DNA of 64,000 bases. Origin: MGBC114079 sp964531385. GTDB taxonomy: Bacteria > Bacillota > Clostridia > Lachnospirales > CAG-274. Under the pieces are notes generated by a model. The model searched no databases. It was not told where the DNA came from and saw nothing but the letters and a program-made list of their open reading frames with translations. Location of the stretch: positions 1 to 64,000 of the forward strand of contig CAZHGC010000010.1 in the NCBI GenBank assembly GCA_964531385.1. The letters run 5' to 3'. This document shows positions 44,770 through 53,747 of this stretch, in pieces. Numbering within the stretch: the stretch's first letter is position 1; each line of letters opens with the position of its first letter. The translations under genes were made by a program, and so were the position numbers.

Positions 44770-45755
44770 CAGCCAATATCCCCTTTCAAAACAGCCTCAG
44801 AAAGTTCAAGTGCAAAATATGTAATAATCATATCCGCTCCAGCCCTAAACATACTTACAGCACTTTCGCACATAACGCTATATTCGTCAATAAGCCCCGC
44901 CTTTCCTCCGGCTTTAATCATTGCATATTCACCGCTAACACTGTAAACGCAAATCGGAACATTAAACATTTCATCAGCTTTTTTAACAACGTCCAAATAA
45001 CTCAAAGCCGGTTTAATCATAATAATATCCGCACCCTCGTCAATATCACTTTGACATTCGCTCAAAGCCTCTTTAAAATTATGACAATCCATTTGATAAC
45101 TTTTTCTGTCGCCAAAAGACGGAGCAGACCCCGCCGCATCTCGAAAAGGGCCATAAAAAGCAGACGCATATTTTGCCGAATATGCCATAATCGGAACGTT
45201 TACAAAATCATTTTCATCAAGAATTTTTCGTATAAAACCAATTCGCCCGTCCATCATATCCGAAGGTGCAACCATATCAGCACCCGCTTTTGCGTGAGAA
45301 AGTGCAATTTTGCCAATAATCTCAACCGTTTTGTCGTTGTCAACATATCCGTCAGAATTAACAATTCCACAATGACCGTTTGAAGTATATTCACACATAC
45401 AAATATCGGTTATAATATAAATCTCCGGCCATAACTCTTTAAGGCGTTTTATAGCCCTTTGAATAATTCCGTTTTCGTCATATGCCGAAGAAGCAATTTC
45501 GTCTTTTTTCTCGGGAATGCCAAAAAGAATTATCTTGTCAACATTTCCCTTTCTGCATTTTTCAACAAGAATTTCAAGTTTATCAACACTGTATCGAAAC
45601 TGACCCTCCAAACTTTCAATTTCTTCAAAAATATTCGTTCCGTCTTGAACAAAAACAGGAAGAATAAAACTGTTCGGAGAAATTCTAGTTTCCCTAACAA
45701 GCTTCCGCAAAGTTTGGCTTGTCCTCAATCTTCTGTGCCTTTTTAAAATATTCAT
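44769..45755 (-). CDS. hemB: Delta-aminolevulinic acid dehydratase (porphobilinogen synthase)
   Basis: 328 aa. Joins two 5-aminolevulinates into porphobilinogen. The zinc-binding cysteines are present in 'DICMCEYTSNGHCG' (around residues 117-127). The Schiff-base lysines lie in 'MAYSAKYASAFYGPFR' and 'MIKPALSYLD'. It begins RHRRLRTS, typical of the family. The start overlaps the cobA-hemD stop by four bases. Confidence 0.98.
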   Translation of the reverse strand: MNILKRHRRLRTSQTLRKLVRETRISPNSFILPVFVQDGTNIFEEIESLEGQFRYSVDKLEILVEKCRKGNVDKIILFGIPEKKDEIASSAYDENGIIQRAIKRLKELWPEIYIITDICMCEYTSNGHCGIVNSDGYVDNDKTVEIIGKIALSHAKAGADMVAPSDMMDGRIGFIRKILDENDFVNVPIMAYSAKYASAFYGPFRDAAGSAPSFGDRKSYQMDCHNFKEALSECQSDIDEGADIIMIKPALSYLDVVKKADEMFNVPICVYSVSGEYAMIKAGGKAGLIDEYSVMCESAVSMFRAGADMIITYFALELSEAVLKGDIG

Positions 45756-47245
45756 TTATCAACCACCTCTATTAATTTTTCAACAAAACTGTCAATATCC
45801 GCCTTTTCGGAAACAACATAATTAATATTATATTTTTTTGCCATATCCGCTGTTTTTTCGCCAATGCAAACACCAACAAATTTCGAAACATCAATATTTG
45901 CAGAGTTTTCCATAAATGCTCTAACAATTGAAGAACTTGTAAAAGTAACAAAATCAATCTGTCCGGAATTTATTTTTTCCGAAATATCAAAATTTTCAAC
46001 AACTTCCGTTCTGTAAACAGGAAAATCTTCATAAACAATATTATTTTTATCAAATTCAAAAATCAAATCCGGTGAACCTTTTTCCGCCCTCAAAATAAGA
46101 ACTTTTTCATTCATTGAAATTTTTTCGGAAAGCCCTGCTCCAAGAGCCTTACAATCATATTTTTGGGGGACAAAATCTGCAAACAAACCAAATTTTGCAA
46201 GTTCCTCTTCCGTTCCTTTTCCAATAACTCCAATTTTGCAACCGCAAAGAGCTCTCCCGTCAATTCGATATTCTTTTAATTTTTCAAAAACAGAACAAAC
46301 TCCGGCAGGGCTTGTAAACACAACCCAATTATAATTTTGAAACTTTTTAACGATAATGTCAATCATTTTTTCGTCAATCAGCGAAATTGTTTTAATACAT
46401 TGATATTCAATAACATTTCCGCCAAGATTTCTAATTTTTTCCGAAATTTTTCCAATTCGTTCTTTAGGCCTTGTAACAACAATGTTTTTCGATTTAAGAG
46501 GCTTTTTCGAAAACCAATCAAGCTTTTCCGCAAGTGAACAAACTTTTCCAACAACAATAATTGCAGGACTTTCAATCTTTTCATTTTGACAATTCGCAAA
46601 TATATCGGAAAGTGTTGAAACAACCTTTCTTTGAAAAGGTGACGTTCCTTTTTCAATAACAGCACAAGGCATAAACTTGTCCATTCCTGCATCAATAAGC
46701 CCTTGAACGATATAATTCAACGAAGACAACCCCATAAGAAAAATAAGCGTTCCGTCAAGCTTAACAAGACTTTTAAAATCAATATCAAGCTTCTTTCCTT
46801 TTTTTAAATGCCCCGTAATTATGTGAACCGATGAAACAAAATCTCTGTGAGTTGCAGGAATTCCCGCATAGCAAGGAACAGCCAATGCAGATGTAACCCC
46901 CGGAACAACTTCAAAATCAATTTCATTTTCAATAACCGTTTCAAGCTCTTCCGCTCCTCTTCCAAAAAGAAAATTATCTCCGCCTTTAAGTCTGACAACA
47001 TTTTTTCCCTCCAATGCTTTTTTAACAATAATTTTATTAATTTCACATTGAGGAATAAGGTGATGAGAACTTTTTTTGCCCGCATTTATTTTTTCGGCAT
47101 TTTCCGGAATAAGGCTCAAAATTTCGTTGCCAATCAATCTGTCATAAATAACAACATCTGCATTTTTCAAAGCTTTTTCGCCTTTAATTGTTAAAAGACC
47201 AAAATCATACGGCCCCGCACCAACAAGAGTAACTTTTCCGCCCAA
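45752..47245 (-). CDS. cobA-hemD: Uroporphyrinogen-III C-methyltransferase / uroporphyrinogen-III synthase fusion
   Basis: 497 aa from TTG at 47245 (AAAGG nine bases upstream; another TTG three codons earlier overlaps that site). Residues 1 to about 240 are SUMT (VTLVGAGPYDFGLLTIKGEKAL, DVVIYDRL, RLKGGDNFLFGRGAEE, VPGVTSALAVPCYAGIPATHR), which makes precorrin-2. Residues about 250-497 are HemD (KNIVVTRPKERI, 'VVFTSPAGVCSVFE', 'FVTFTSSSIVRAF'), which closes the ring. The fusion is frequent in clostridia. It places the two enzymes acting before and at the branch in one chain. Confidence 0.96.
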   Translation of the reverse strand: MGGKVTLVGAGPYDFGLLTIKGEKALKNADVVIYDRLIGNEILSLIPENAEKINAGKKSSHHLIPQCEINKIIVKKALEGKNVVRLKGGDNFLFGRGAEELETVIENEIDFEVVPGVTSALAVPCYAGIPATHRDFVSSVHIITGHLKKGKKLDIDFKSLVKLDGTLIFLMGLSSLNYIVQGLIDAGMDKFMPCAVIEKGTSPFQRKVVSTLSDIFANCQNEKIESPAIIVVGKVCSLAEKLDWFSKKPLKSKNIVVTRPKERIGKISEKIRNLGGNVIEYQCIKTISLIDEKMIDIIVKKFQNYNWVVFTSPAGVCSVFEKLKEYRIDGRALCGCKIGVIGKGTEEELAKFGLFADFVPQKYDCKALGAGLSEKISMNEKVLILRAEKGSPDLIFEFDKNNIVYEDFPVYRTEVVENFDISEKINSGQIDFVTFTSSSIVRAFMENSANIDVSKFVGVCIGEKTADMAKKYNINYVVSEKADIDSFVEKLIEVVDK

Positions 47246-47250
47246 AACAA

Positions 47251-48129
47251 TCAACCTTTCTTTTCAATAATTCGACAAGCAAGTTCATACCCAAGCTTTT
47301 CCGCATCAAAAACGTTTCCAACAATGCTTTCCTTGTATATAATTTCGTCTTCCGCAAAAAAGCCGTCAACTTTTATTTTGTCATCAAAAATTTCAGCATA
47401 AGAAGCAACAGGAGCAGAACACCCTCCGCCAAGTTTTCCAACAAATGCTCTTTCTGCTGTTGCACAAATTTCCGAATTTCTGTCATTAACACATTTCAAA
47501 AATGAAAAATCATCGTCTTTCCTGCCCTGAACCGCAATAATCCCCTGTCCTGCGGAAGGAATTATTTCTTTTTCTGAAAACACTTTAAAAATGCGTTTTT
47601 CAAGACAAAGCCTGTTAATTCCCGCCTCTGCCAAAACCAACGCCGAAAACTCTCCTCTGTCAAGCTTTTCAAGCCTTGTCAAAACGTTTCCTCGAATCGG
47701 CTTAACAACCGCATTAGGATAAAGCATTTGAATTTGAAGTTTTCTCCTCAAAGATGCACACCCAATAGGCTTTGAAAAATCAATTTCGTTTTTCCCTTTC
47801 GGCAAAATAAGAACATCAAAAGGACTTTCTCTTTTCGAAAATGCAATAATCGGAATATCCAAATTTTGCTCAATCGGCATATCTTTAAGACTGTGAACCG
47901 TAATATCAACCTTTTTTTCAATAAGTGCCCTGTCAAGTTCCTTAACAAAAAGGCCTTTCCCGCCAATTTTATCAAGAGTTCTGTCAAGAATTTTATCACC
48001 TGTTGTTTTCATAGTAACAATTTCAATTTCAAAATCGGGGTTTGCCCTTTTTATTTCATTTGCAATAATTTCGGTTTGAACAACCGCAAGTCGGCTTTCT
48101 CTGCTTCCAATTTTAATTTTCTTTTTCAT
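47251..48129 (-). CDS. hemC: Hydroxymethylbilane synthase
   Basis: 292 aa from ATG at 48129; an in-frame TTG two codons earlier (48135) has better spacing to AGGAGG and may be the real start. It polymerises four porphobilinogens. 'IGSRESRLAVVQTEII', 'LDKIGGKGLFVKELDRALIE', 'DITVHSLKDMP', 'GCASLRRKLQIQMLYP' and the dipyrromethane-bearing Cys in 'KLGGGCSAPVASYA' are present. The 5' end overlaps the cbiJ-sirC gene by 17 bases. Confidence 0.96.
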   Translation of the reverse strand: MKKKIKIGSRESRLAVVQTEIIANEIKRANPDFEIEIVTMKTTGDKILDRTLDKIGGKGLFVKELDRALIEKKVDITVHSLKDMPIEQNLDIPIIAFSKRESPFDVLILPKGKNEIDFSKPIGCASLRRKLQIQMLYPNAVVKPIRGNVLTRLEKLDRGEFSALVLAEAGINRLCLEKRIFKVFSEKEIIPSAGQGIIAVQGRKDDDFSFLKCVNDRNSEICATAERAFVGKLGGGCSAPVASYAEIFDDKIKVDGFFAEDEIIYKESIVGNVFDAEKLGYELACRIIEKKG

Positions 48130-49309
48130 AATCAAAAATAAGCCTCCTAATTTTTTTCGCAATTTTTCTAACAAGATGATGTTTTTTTCCGTCCGAAACA
48201 ACCCCCGCACAAATTTTATCACCTTTGCATACAGCGGGGAAAAAGAACGTCGATAACTCACTGCTGTCCGCAACACTTATAAAAATATTTTTTTCTTTGC
48301 AAATTTCCGCAGCCAAAGCATTAATTTTTTTATCATTCGTTGCTGCAACAACCAAAAATGCACCCGAAACATCGTCTTTTTGAAATTTTCTTTGAATAAA
48401 GTCAACTTTGTCAATAAATCTATCATCACAAAAGTCTTCCGAAACAACCGTAACACAAGCCCCAAAATCCAAAAGCACTTCAATTCTTCTGCAAGCAATT
48501 TTCCCAAATCCAATAACAACAACTTTTTTTCCCGTCAAATCAATAAACAAAGGAAATTTAAAACGAACTTTCTTTTTTTGCAAAATAATTTCTTTAATTT
48601 GCGAAACAGAAAAACCTTCTTCCTCTGTCGGTCTCTCAATAATTATAACTTTAAGACCAAGCTTTTTCGCCGCCGAAAGCTTTTCCCAAAAACCGCCTTC
48701 CTTTCCAGACTCTTTTGTAACAAGATATTTAACGTTAAATTTTTTAAAATGCTCAAAATTTTTATCTTCCGAAAAAGGGCCTTTTTCAAAAATAATATTT
48801 TTTGCATCAAATCCATATTCCAAAACCGAAGAAACCGATTCTTTCGCCGGAAGAACTCTCGCAAAAATCCTCTTTTCAAAATTTTCGATATTTTTATATT
48901 TATAAAGTTCCTTAACCCCCGTTGTAACAAAAATTCCGCCTGCCGTATTTTTTAAATACAAAACAGCTTCATCAACGTTTTTAAAATAAATCCCCTCATC
49001 AAAATCAACCGATTTTCTCGTAAGCCTAAAATATTCAATTTTGTTAATTAAACAAGCCTTTCTAACATTCTCTGTAACGTTGTATGCAAAAGGGTGCGTT
49101 GCATCAATAACAAAATCAAAATCTTTAATAAACTCCAAAATTGCCGAAAAATCCATTCTTCCAATGTGAACATTAATATTAAAATCTTCGTTCATAACTT
49201 CTTTGCCATATTCCGTTGCAACGCAAGCCGTAACAAAAACACCGTTTTTCGCCAAAAATTCGCAAATTTCTCTTCCGTCAACCGTTCCCGAAAAAACAAC
49301 AGCTTTCAT
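48113..49309 (-). CDS. Fusion of precorrin-6A reductase (CbiJ/CobK) and precorrin-2 dehydrogenase (SirC-like)
   Basis: 398 aa. Residues 1 to about 245 are CbiJ: 'VFSGTVDGREICEFL', 'HIGRMD', 'FVIDATHPFAYNVTENV' and 'LVTKESGKEGGFWEKLSAAKKLGLKVIIIERP'. Residues about 252-398 are a precorrin-2 dehydrogenase (FPLFIDLTGKKVVVIG, with a GFGKIACRR nucleotide-binding loop, 'VVAATNDKKINALAAEICK', 'FFFPAVCKGDKICAGV'). The second domain oxidises precorrin-2 to sirohydrochlorin, the substrate of CbiK; the first acts four or more steps later. The join is continuous with no internal start that looks better. No separate sirC is seen. Confidence 0.93.
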   Translation of the reverse strand: MKAVVFSGTVDGREICEFLAKNGVFVTACVATEYGKEVMNEDFNINVHIGRMDFSAILEFIKDFDFVIDATHPFAYNVTENVRKACLINKIEYFRLTRKSVDFDEGIYFKNVDEAVLYLKNTAGGIFVTTGVKELYKYKNIENFEKRIFARVLPAKESVSSVLEYGFDAKNIIFEKGPFSEDKNFEHFKKFNVKYLVTKESGKEGGFWEKLSAAKKLGLKVIIIERPTEEEGFSVSQIKEIILQKKKVRFKFPLFIDLTGKKVVVIGFGKIACRRIEVLLDFGACVTVVSEDFCDDRFIDKVDFIQRKFQKDDVSGAFLVVAATNDKKINALAAEICKEKNIFISVADSSELSTFFFPAVCKGDKICAGVVSDGKKHHLVRKIAKKIRRLIFDYEKEN

Positions 49310-50034
49310 AAATTTTTATATCCCCTCGGTGTAACAATTTTTCCGTTAATAACTTCGCTTTGACTGTTTCCAACAATAACTGTTGTAAACATATCTGCTT
49401 TTTCGTTTTGAAGTTCAAAAAGAGTGCAAACACGATAATTTTCACCCTCTCGCCCCGCATTTTCAACAAGCCCGCAAGGTGTGTTTTCATTTTTAAATTT
49501 CAACATACATCTGCAAGCTTTTTTTAAATAATCGGCTCTTTTTTTGCTTGACGGATTGTATATGCAAATAACAAAATCCGCCTCCGATGCAAGTGTCAGC
49601 CTCTTTTCAATTTTTTCCCAAGGAGTAAGCAAATCACTAAGACTAATAACAGCAAAATCGTGAACAAGCGGAGCACCCAAAATTGCCGAACAACTTAACG
49701 CTGCCGTAACGCCGTTTATAACTTCAATTTGAATTTGCGGATAATCTCTGCAAAGCTGATATATAAGGCCTGCCATACCGTAAACACCCGAATCCCCGCT
49801 TGAAATAACCGAAACGGTTTTCCCCGAAAGTGCAAATTCAACAGCTTTCTGACACCTGTCAACTTCTTTTTTCATAGAGGAAGAAAAAACTTCTTTTCCC
49901 AAAATCATCGGCTCAATTAATTTTATATAATAATCATAGCCAACAATAACATCGCTGTCTTCAATTGCCGAAACCGCCTTAAATGTCATATATTCTTTTT
50001 TCCCCGGTCCAAGACCAACAACATAAATTTTCAT
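49306..50034 (-). CDS. cbiH: Cobalt-factor III methyltransferase CbiH (precorrin-3B C17-methyltransferase family)
   Basis: 242 aa from ATG at 50034 (GGAG eight bases upstream). A tetrapyrrole methylase with 'IYVVGLGPGKKEYMTFKAVSAI', 'VISSGDSGVYGMAGLIYQL', 'GVTAALSCSAILGAPLVHDFAVISLSDLLTPW', 'CIYNPSSKKR' and 'VIVGNSQSEVING'. It methylates C17 and contracts the ring. It overlaps cbiJ-sirC by four bases. No ferredoxin-like extension is present. Confidence 0.96.
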   Translation of the reverse strand: MKIYVVGLGPGKKEYMTFKAVSAIEDSDVIVGYDYYIKLIEPMILGKEVFSSSMKKEVDRCQKAVEFALSGKTVSVISSGDSGVYGMAGLIYQLCRDYPQIQIEVINGVTAALSCSAILGAPLVHDFAVISLSDLLTPWEKIEKRLTLASEADFVICIYNPSSKKRADYLKKACRCMLKFKNENTPCGLVENAGREGENYRVCTLFELQNEKADMFTTVIVGNSQSEVINGKIVTPRGYKNL

Positions 50035-50068
50035 CAAAACCACTCCATAAAAAGCAATACAATAATTC

Positions 50069-51274
50069 TCATTTTTTCAAATCAGCTTTTTTTCTGATAT
50101 TTTTTTCGCACATTTCCAAAATTTCCAAATTTGTGTAATTTTTCATTTCTTCAAAAATCATATCGATAACTCTTGCCGAAACATCTTCCGAAAACTCTTG
50201 GAATTTGTCAAAACACTTGTATTTTTCAAAATATCTGCTTTTTTTAATTCGTTCCAAACAGCTTTTCTTAATTCCGATTACAGAATTTTGAACACTTTTA
50301 TATTCATACCACTTGTAAAACATAGCTTTATATTTTTCGATAACAAAATATATTTTTTGCAAATCCTCATTGCTGATTTTATACTCAATTCCAAGATTAT
50401 CAATGTTGTAACATTCAATTTGATTAAATTCAAAAATTTTCGGGTCAATATCTCTCGGCATAGCAATGTCCATAATAACTTTCGGAAATTTTTTCATTTT
50501 TTTAATCTCATCAAAAGTAATTGTATAATGAGGGCTTGCCGTCGCACTGATAATAAAATCGGCATTTTCTGCAATTTCATATCTTTTCGAATAATCAACC
50601 GGTACACAGCCTTTGGGAATAATATTTTTCCCCGAATGATATGACCTCAAAGTAACCGAAACATCTCCGCCCTTTTCTTTCAAAAGCAATGCGGCGGCTC
50701 TTCCCATTTTCCCGTTTCCAATAACAAGACATTTTTTGCCCCTAATGTTATATTTACTTTCAATAAATTCAACAGCTCTGTTTGCCGCCGAAAGTTTCAT
50801 ACCTTTAATTTGCATATTTGATAAAACAACTTTTCCGGCAGTAACGGCATTTCTAAAAAGAACCTCCAAAACAGAATTAACACAACAACACTCTCTGCTC
50901 AAAGAAAGTGCATTATTAATTTGAGAACAAATTTGTTCATCACCCGTAATCATAGACTTCAATCCGCAAGCAACTTCAAAAAGATAACAAACAGCTTCTT
51001 CATTTTCAAAACTTTTAAATCTTCCCTCAAAAATCGAGCTTTCAACTTCAGAATATTTAATCAAAATTTCAGAGGGCACCTCGCAAAAATCATCACTGCA
51101 AGAAATATAAATTTCGGTTCGATTACAGGTTGACAAAATAACGCAACCGTAAATTTTCGATTCTTCACAAATTTTCTTAATAATATCAACAACTTTTTTG
51201 GTTGAAAAAGACAATTTTTCTCTAATTTCAACGGGTGCGGTCAAATAATCGATTCCCGACATCATTACTTTCAA
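50069..51274 (-). CDS. hemA: Glutamyl-tRNA reductase
   Basis: 401 aa from TTG at 51274 (GGAG eight bases upstream; ATGs three and four codons further in lack spacing). It reduces glutamyl-tRNA to glutamate-1-semialdehyde, the entry to the pathway. The catalytic Cys lies in STCNRTEIYIS, with 'FEVACGLKSMITGDEQICSQI', the NADPH loop 'VIGNGKMGRAAALLL' and 'ISATASPHYTI'. The start lies 47 bases inside cbiG, an unusually deep overlap. Confidence 0.94.
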   Translation of the reverse strand: MKVMMSGIDYLTAPVEIREKLSFSTKKVVDIIKKICEESKIYGCVILSTCNRTEIYISCSDDFCEVPSEILIKYSEVESSIFEGRFKSFENEEAVCYLFEVACGLKSMITGDEQICSQINNALSLSRECCCVNSVLEVLFRNAVTAGKVVLSNMQIKGMKLSAANRAVEFIESKYNIRGKKCLVIGNGKMGRAAALLLKEKGGDVSVTLRSYHSGKNIIPKGCVPVDYSKRYEIAENADFIISATASPHYTITFDEIKKMKKFPKVIMDIAMPRDIDPKIFEFNQIECYNIDNLGIEYKISNEDLQKIYFVIEKYKAMFYKWYEYKSVQNSVIGIKKSCLERIKKSRYFEKYKCFDKFQEFSEDVSARVIDMIFEEMKNYTNLEILEMCEKNIRKKADLKK

Positions 51275-52283
51275 AACTACCACTCCAATCTCCAATTCCA
51301 ACAGCCAAAGTCACACCGTCACCAACCGTTTTTTTCAAAATAATCCGACAATTTTCGGAAGCTCCACAGCAAGCCCTTTCGCAAACATTGTCAACCCCAA
51401 CGGTTTTTTTAACAAATTCCGATTTACTGAAGTTTCCGCAAACTTCCGCAAGCTCTTCTGCTGAAAAAATATTAAGCGGAACATTGAGATTTTCGCATAA
51501 TTTCAAAACAGCTTTTTCATCTTTTTTTAAATCGATTGTATTAACCGAACAAACCGCTTTCGGCGATATTTTAAGATTTTCAAAACATTTATAAACCAAA
51601 TCGATTAATGCATTATCATTTGCATTTTTTCTACTTCCAACGCCAATATAAACGCATTTCGGAACAATGTTAAGTGTGTTGTCAAAAACATTTTTTATAT
51701 AAGGAGAAACAACAATCCCGTTTTTAAAATTTTCACCAAAACAAAGACCTTTCGGCAAATCACCGAAAATTTCAAAATCCGAAACAAACCCAACCTCTTC
51801 GCCCCTAAGAATTGCTGAAGAAATATTTTTAATTTTTGAAATATCAAAAATTGTGCAATCATTTTTTTTCGCCCAAACATCAACAGCAAAAACATCGTTC
51901 AAATCCGTTGCGGTTGTAACAACTGCTTGTCCGCCAATAAATTCGGAAATTCCAACAGCAATTTCATTTCCTCCGCCCAAATGTCCCGAAAGAATGGGAA
52001 TAACAAATTTGCCCATTTCGTCAATAACTATAACAGTCGGGTCTTTATCTTTGCTTTCAATATATTTTGAAACACAGCGAACAGCAATTCCAACAGCACC
52101 GATAAAAATAATAACATCACTTTCAAAAAATTTTTCAAAAGTCCAATCATAAATTTTTTGTTTTCTAAAAATCAGTCCTTCCGATTTTCCATAGCCGAAA
52201 AAATCATAATTTTTAAAAAAGTTTTTAATTTTCAAATTTATAAAATCACCGTTTGGTGTAAATGAAACTGAATTTATAACCAA
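51228..52283 (-). CDS. cbiG: Cobalt-precorrin-5A hydrolase CbiG
   Basis: 351 aa from TTG at 52283 (AAGGTG eight bases upstream; a TTG two codons earlier touches the preceding stop). It opens the delta-lactone and releases acetaldehyde. Motifs: 'IIFIGAVGIAVRCVSKYI', 'VIVIDEMGKFVIPILSGHLGGGNEIAV', 'TTATDLNDVFAVDVWA', and the C-terminal CobE-like part 'YIGVGSRKNAN' with 'LAVGIGDWSG'. Full two-domain form. Confidence 0.93.
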   Translation of the reverse strand: MVINSVSFTPNGDFINLKIKNFFKNYDFFGYGKSEGLIFRKQKIYDWTFEKFFESDVIIFIGAVGIAVRCVSKYIESKDKDPTVIVIDEMGKFVIPILSGHLGGGNEIAVGISEFIGGQAVVTTATDLNDVFAVDVWAKKNDCTIFDISKIKNISSAILRGEEVGFVSDFEIFGDLPKGLCFGENFKNGIVVSPYIKNVFDNTLNIVPKCVYIGVGSRKNANDNALIDLVYKCFENLKISPKAVCSVNTIDLKKDEKAVLKLCENLNVPLNIFSAEELAEVCGNFSKSEFVKKTVGVDNVCERACCGASENCRIILKKTVGDGVTLAVGIGDWSGSFESNDVGNRLFDRTR

Positions 52284-52285
52284 AA

Positions 52286-53032
52286 TCAAACACCTTCTCT
52301 AAATTCGTGGGTAAATGACGGGTCATACAATTTAGACCTTGAATAGCTTCCGCCAAGAACATCACCAACAATAATCAATGCCGTCTTCTTAATATTATTT
52401 TTTTGTCCGCTTTCAAAAAGTTTGCCAACAGTTGTTTTAATAACCTTTTCGTCTTTCCATGTTGCCTTATAAACAATAGCCGCCGGCGTATTTTCAGAAT
52501 AACCGCCTTCCAAAAGTTTTTCGGAAAGTTCTCCAATCATTCCTGAAGACAGAAAGATAACCATACTTGCATTATGACTTGCTAAAAGTGAAATATCTTC
52601 TTTCGATGGAACAGGAGTTCTCCCCGCCATTCTTGTAAAAATAACGGTTTGGCTAACGTCCGGCAAAGTATATTCCGCCTTCAAAGCTGCTGCCGCCCCA
52701 AAAGCCGAGCTAACCCCTGGGCAAATATCATAGTCAATTTTATGTTGCTCAAGAATATCTGTTTGTTCTCTTATTGCACCAAAAATAGACGGGTCTCCCG
52801 TATGAAGTCTAACAACATTTTTTTCGTTGTTTTCAATCATAATATCAACAACTTCTTCAAGTGTCATTTCAGCACTGTTAAAAATCACGCATTCTTTTTT
52901 TGCATAATTTAAAATTTGAGGATTAACAAGCGAACCCGCATAAATAATAACATCGGCATTTTCAACAAGTTTAAGCCCTCTGACGGTAATAAGGTCCTCC
53001 GCCCCCGGCCCCGCACCAACAAAATTTATCAT
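52286..53032 (-). CDS. cbiF: Cobalt-precorrin-4 C11-methyltransferase CbiF
   Basis: 248 aa. 'INFVGAGPGAEDLITVRGLKLVE', 'IYAGSLVNPQIL', 'VRLHTGDPSIFGAIREQ', 'PGVSSAFGAAAAL...YTLPDVSQTVIFTRMAGRTPVP' and 'TALIIVGDVLG' are the standard CbiF/CobM signature. Overlaps cbiL by four bases. Confidence 0.97.
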   Translation of the reverse strand: MINFVGAGPGAEDLITVRGLKLVENADVIIYAGSLVNPQILNYAKKECVIFNSAEMTLEEVVDIMIENNEKNVVRLHTGDPSIFGAIREQTDILEQHKIDYDICPGVSSAFGAAAALKAEYTLPDVSQTVIFTRMAGRTPVPSKEDISLLASHNASMVIFLSSGMIGELSEKLLEGGYSENTPAAIVYKATWKDEKVIKTTVGKLFESGQKNNIKKTALIIVGDVLGGSYSRSKLYDPSFTHEFREGV

Positions 53033-53727
53033 AATACATCATCGCTTTCTTTTAAAATAATGGTCGAAAAATAACTTGCGTTTTCATCAATATCATCAAC
53101 ATCATAATATATCTTTTCGTTTTCCGTTCCGCAACATTCAACCATAACAAATTTTTTCAAAAAATTTTTATCTTTAATAATTTTTTTAATTTCTCCAATT
53201 TTTTTGCCCGATTTCATTATAACAAAATTTCCACCGATTTTTTCAATTTTATCAACATAATCGCTTGAAGCCGACAAAATAACCAAATTTTCTTTTCCCT
53301 CACAGAGAGATATTCCCGTTTTTGCTGCGACCGCCGAAAATGAAGTAATTCCGGGAACAATTTCCGCAAAAAAACCCATTTTCAAAATCTTTCTGTGAAT
53401 TCTCATATAAGTTGAATAAATCGATGGGTCTCCCAAAGTTATAAACGCAACGTTAAGCCCTTTTTCAAGAAGATTTTTAATATCAACCGCAACTTTGTCA
53501 TAACATTCCTCAAGCCTTTTTAAATCTTTTGTCATAGGCAAAAAACAATCAAGAATTTTTTTGTCTCCAATGTGATTTTTAACAATGTTAAATGCCGTTT
53601 TTTCCCCGTTTCCCGAAGATGGAACAGCAACAACATCAACAAAATTCAAAATTCTAACCGCTTTCAATGTCAAAAGTTCAAAATCACCCGGACCAACGCC
53701 AACACCAAATAATTTGCCAAATTCCAT
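53029..53727 (-). CDS. cbiL: Cobalt-factor II C20-methyltransferase CbiL
   Basis: 232 aa from ATG at 53727; an in-frame GTG two codons earlier is equally well placed to GAGG. 'LFGVGVGPGDFELLTLKAV', 'ITLGDPSIYSTYMRIHRKI', 'IVPGITSFSAVAAKTGISLCEGKE' and 'YFSTIIL' are typical of CobI/CbiL, which methylates C20. Confidence 0.96.
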   Translation of the reverse strand: MEFGKLFGVGVGPGDFELLTLKAVRILNFVDVVAVPSSGNGEKTAFNIVKNHIGDKKILDCFLPMTKDLKRLEECYDKVAVDIKNLLEKGLNVAFITLGDPSIYSTYMRIHRKILKMGFFAEIVPGITSFSAVAAKTGISLCEGKENLVILSASSDYVDKIEKIGGNFVIMKSGKKIGEIKKIIKDKNFLKKFVMVECCGTENEKIYYDVDDIDENASYFSTIILKESDDVL

Positions 53728-53747
53728 AATCACCAAATCCTCTCGTT

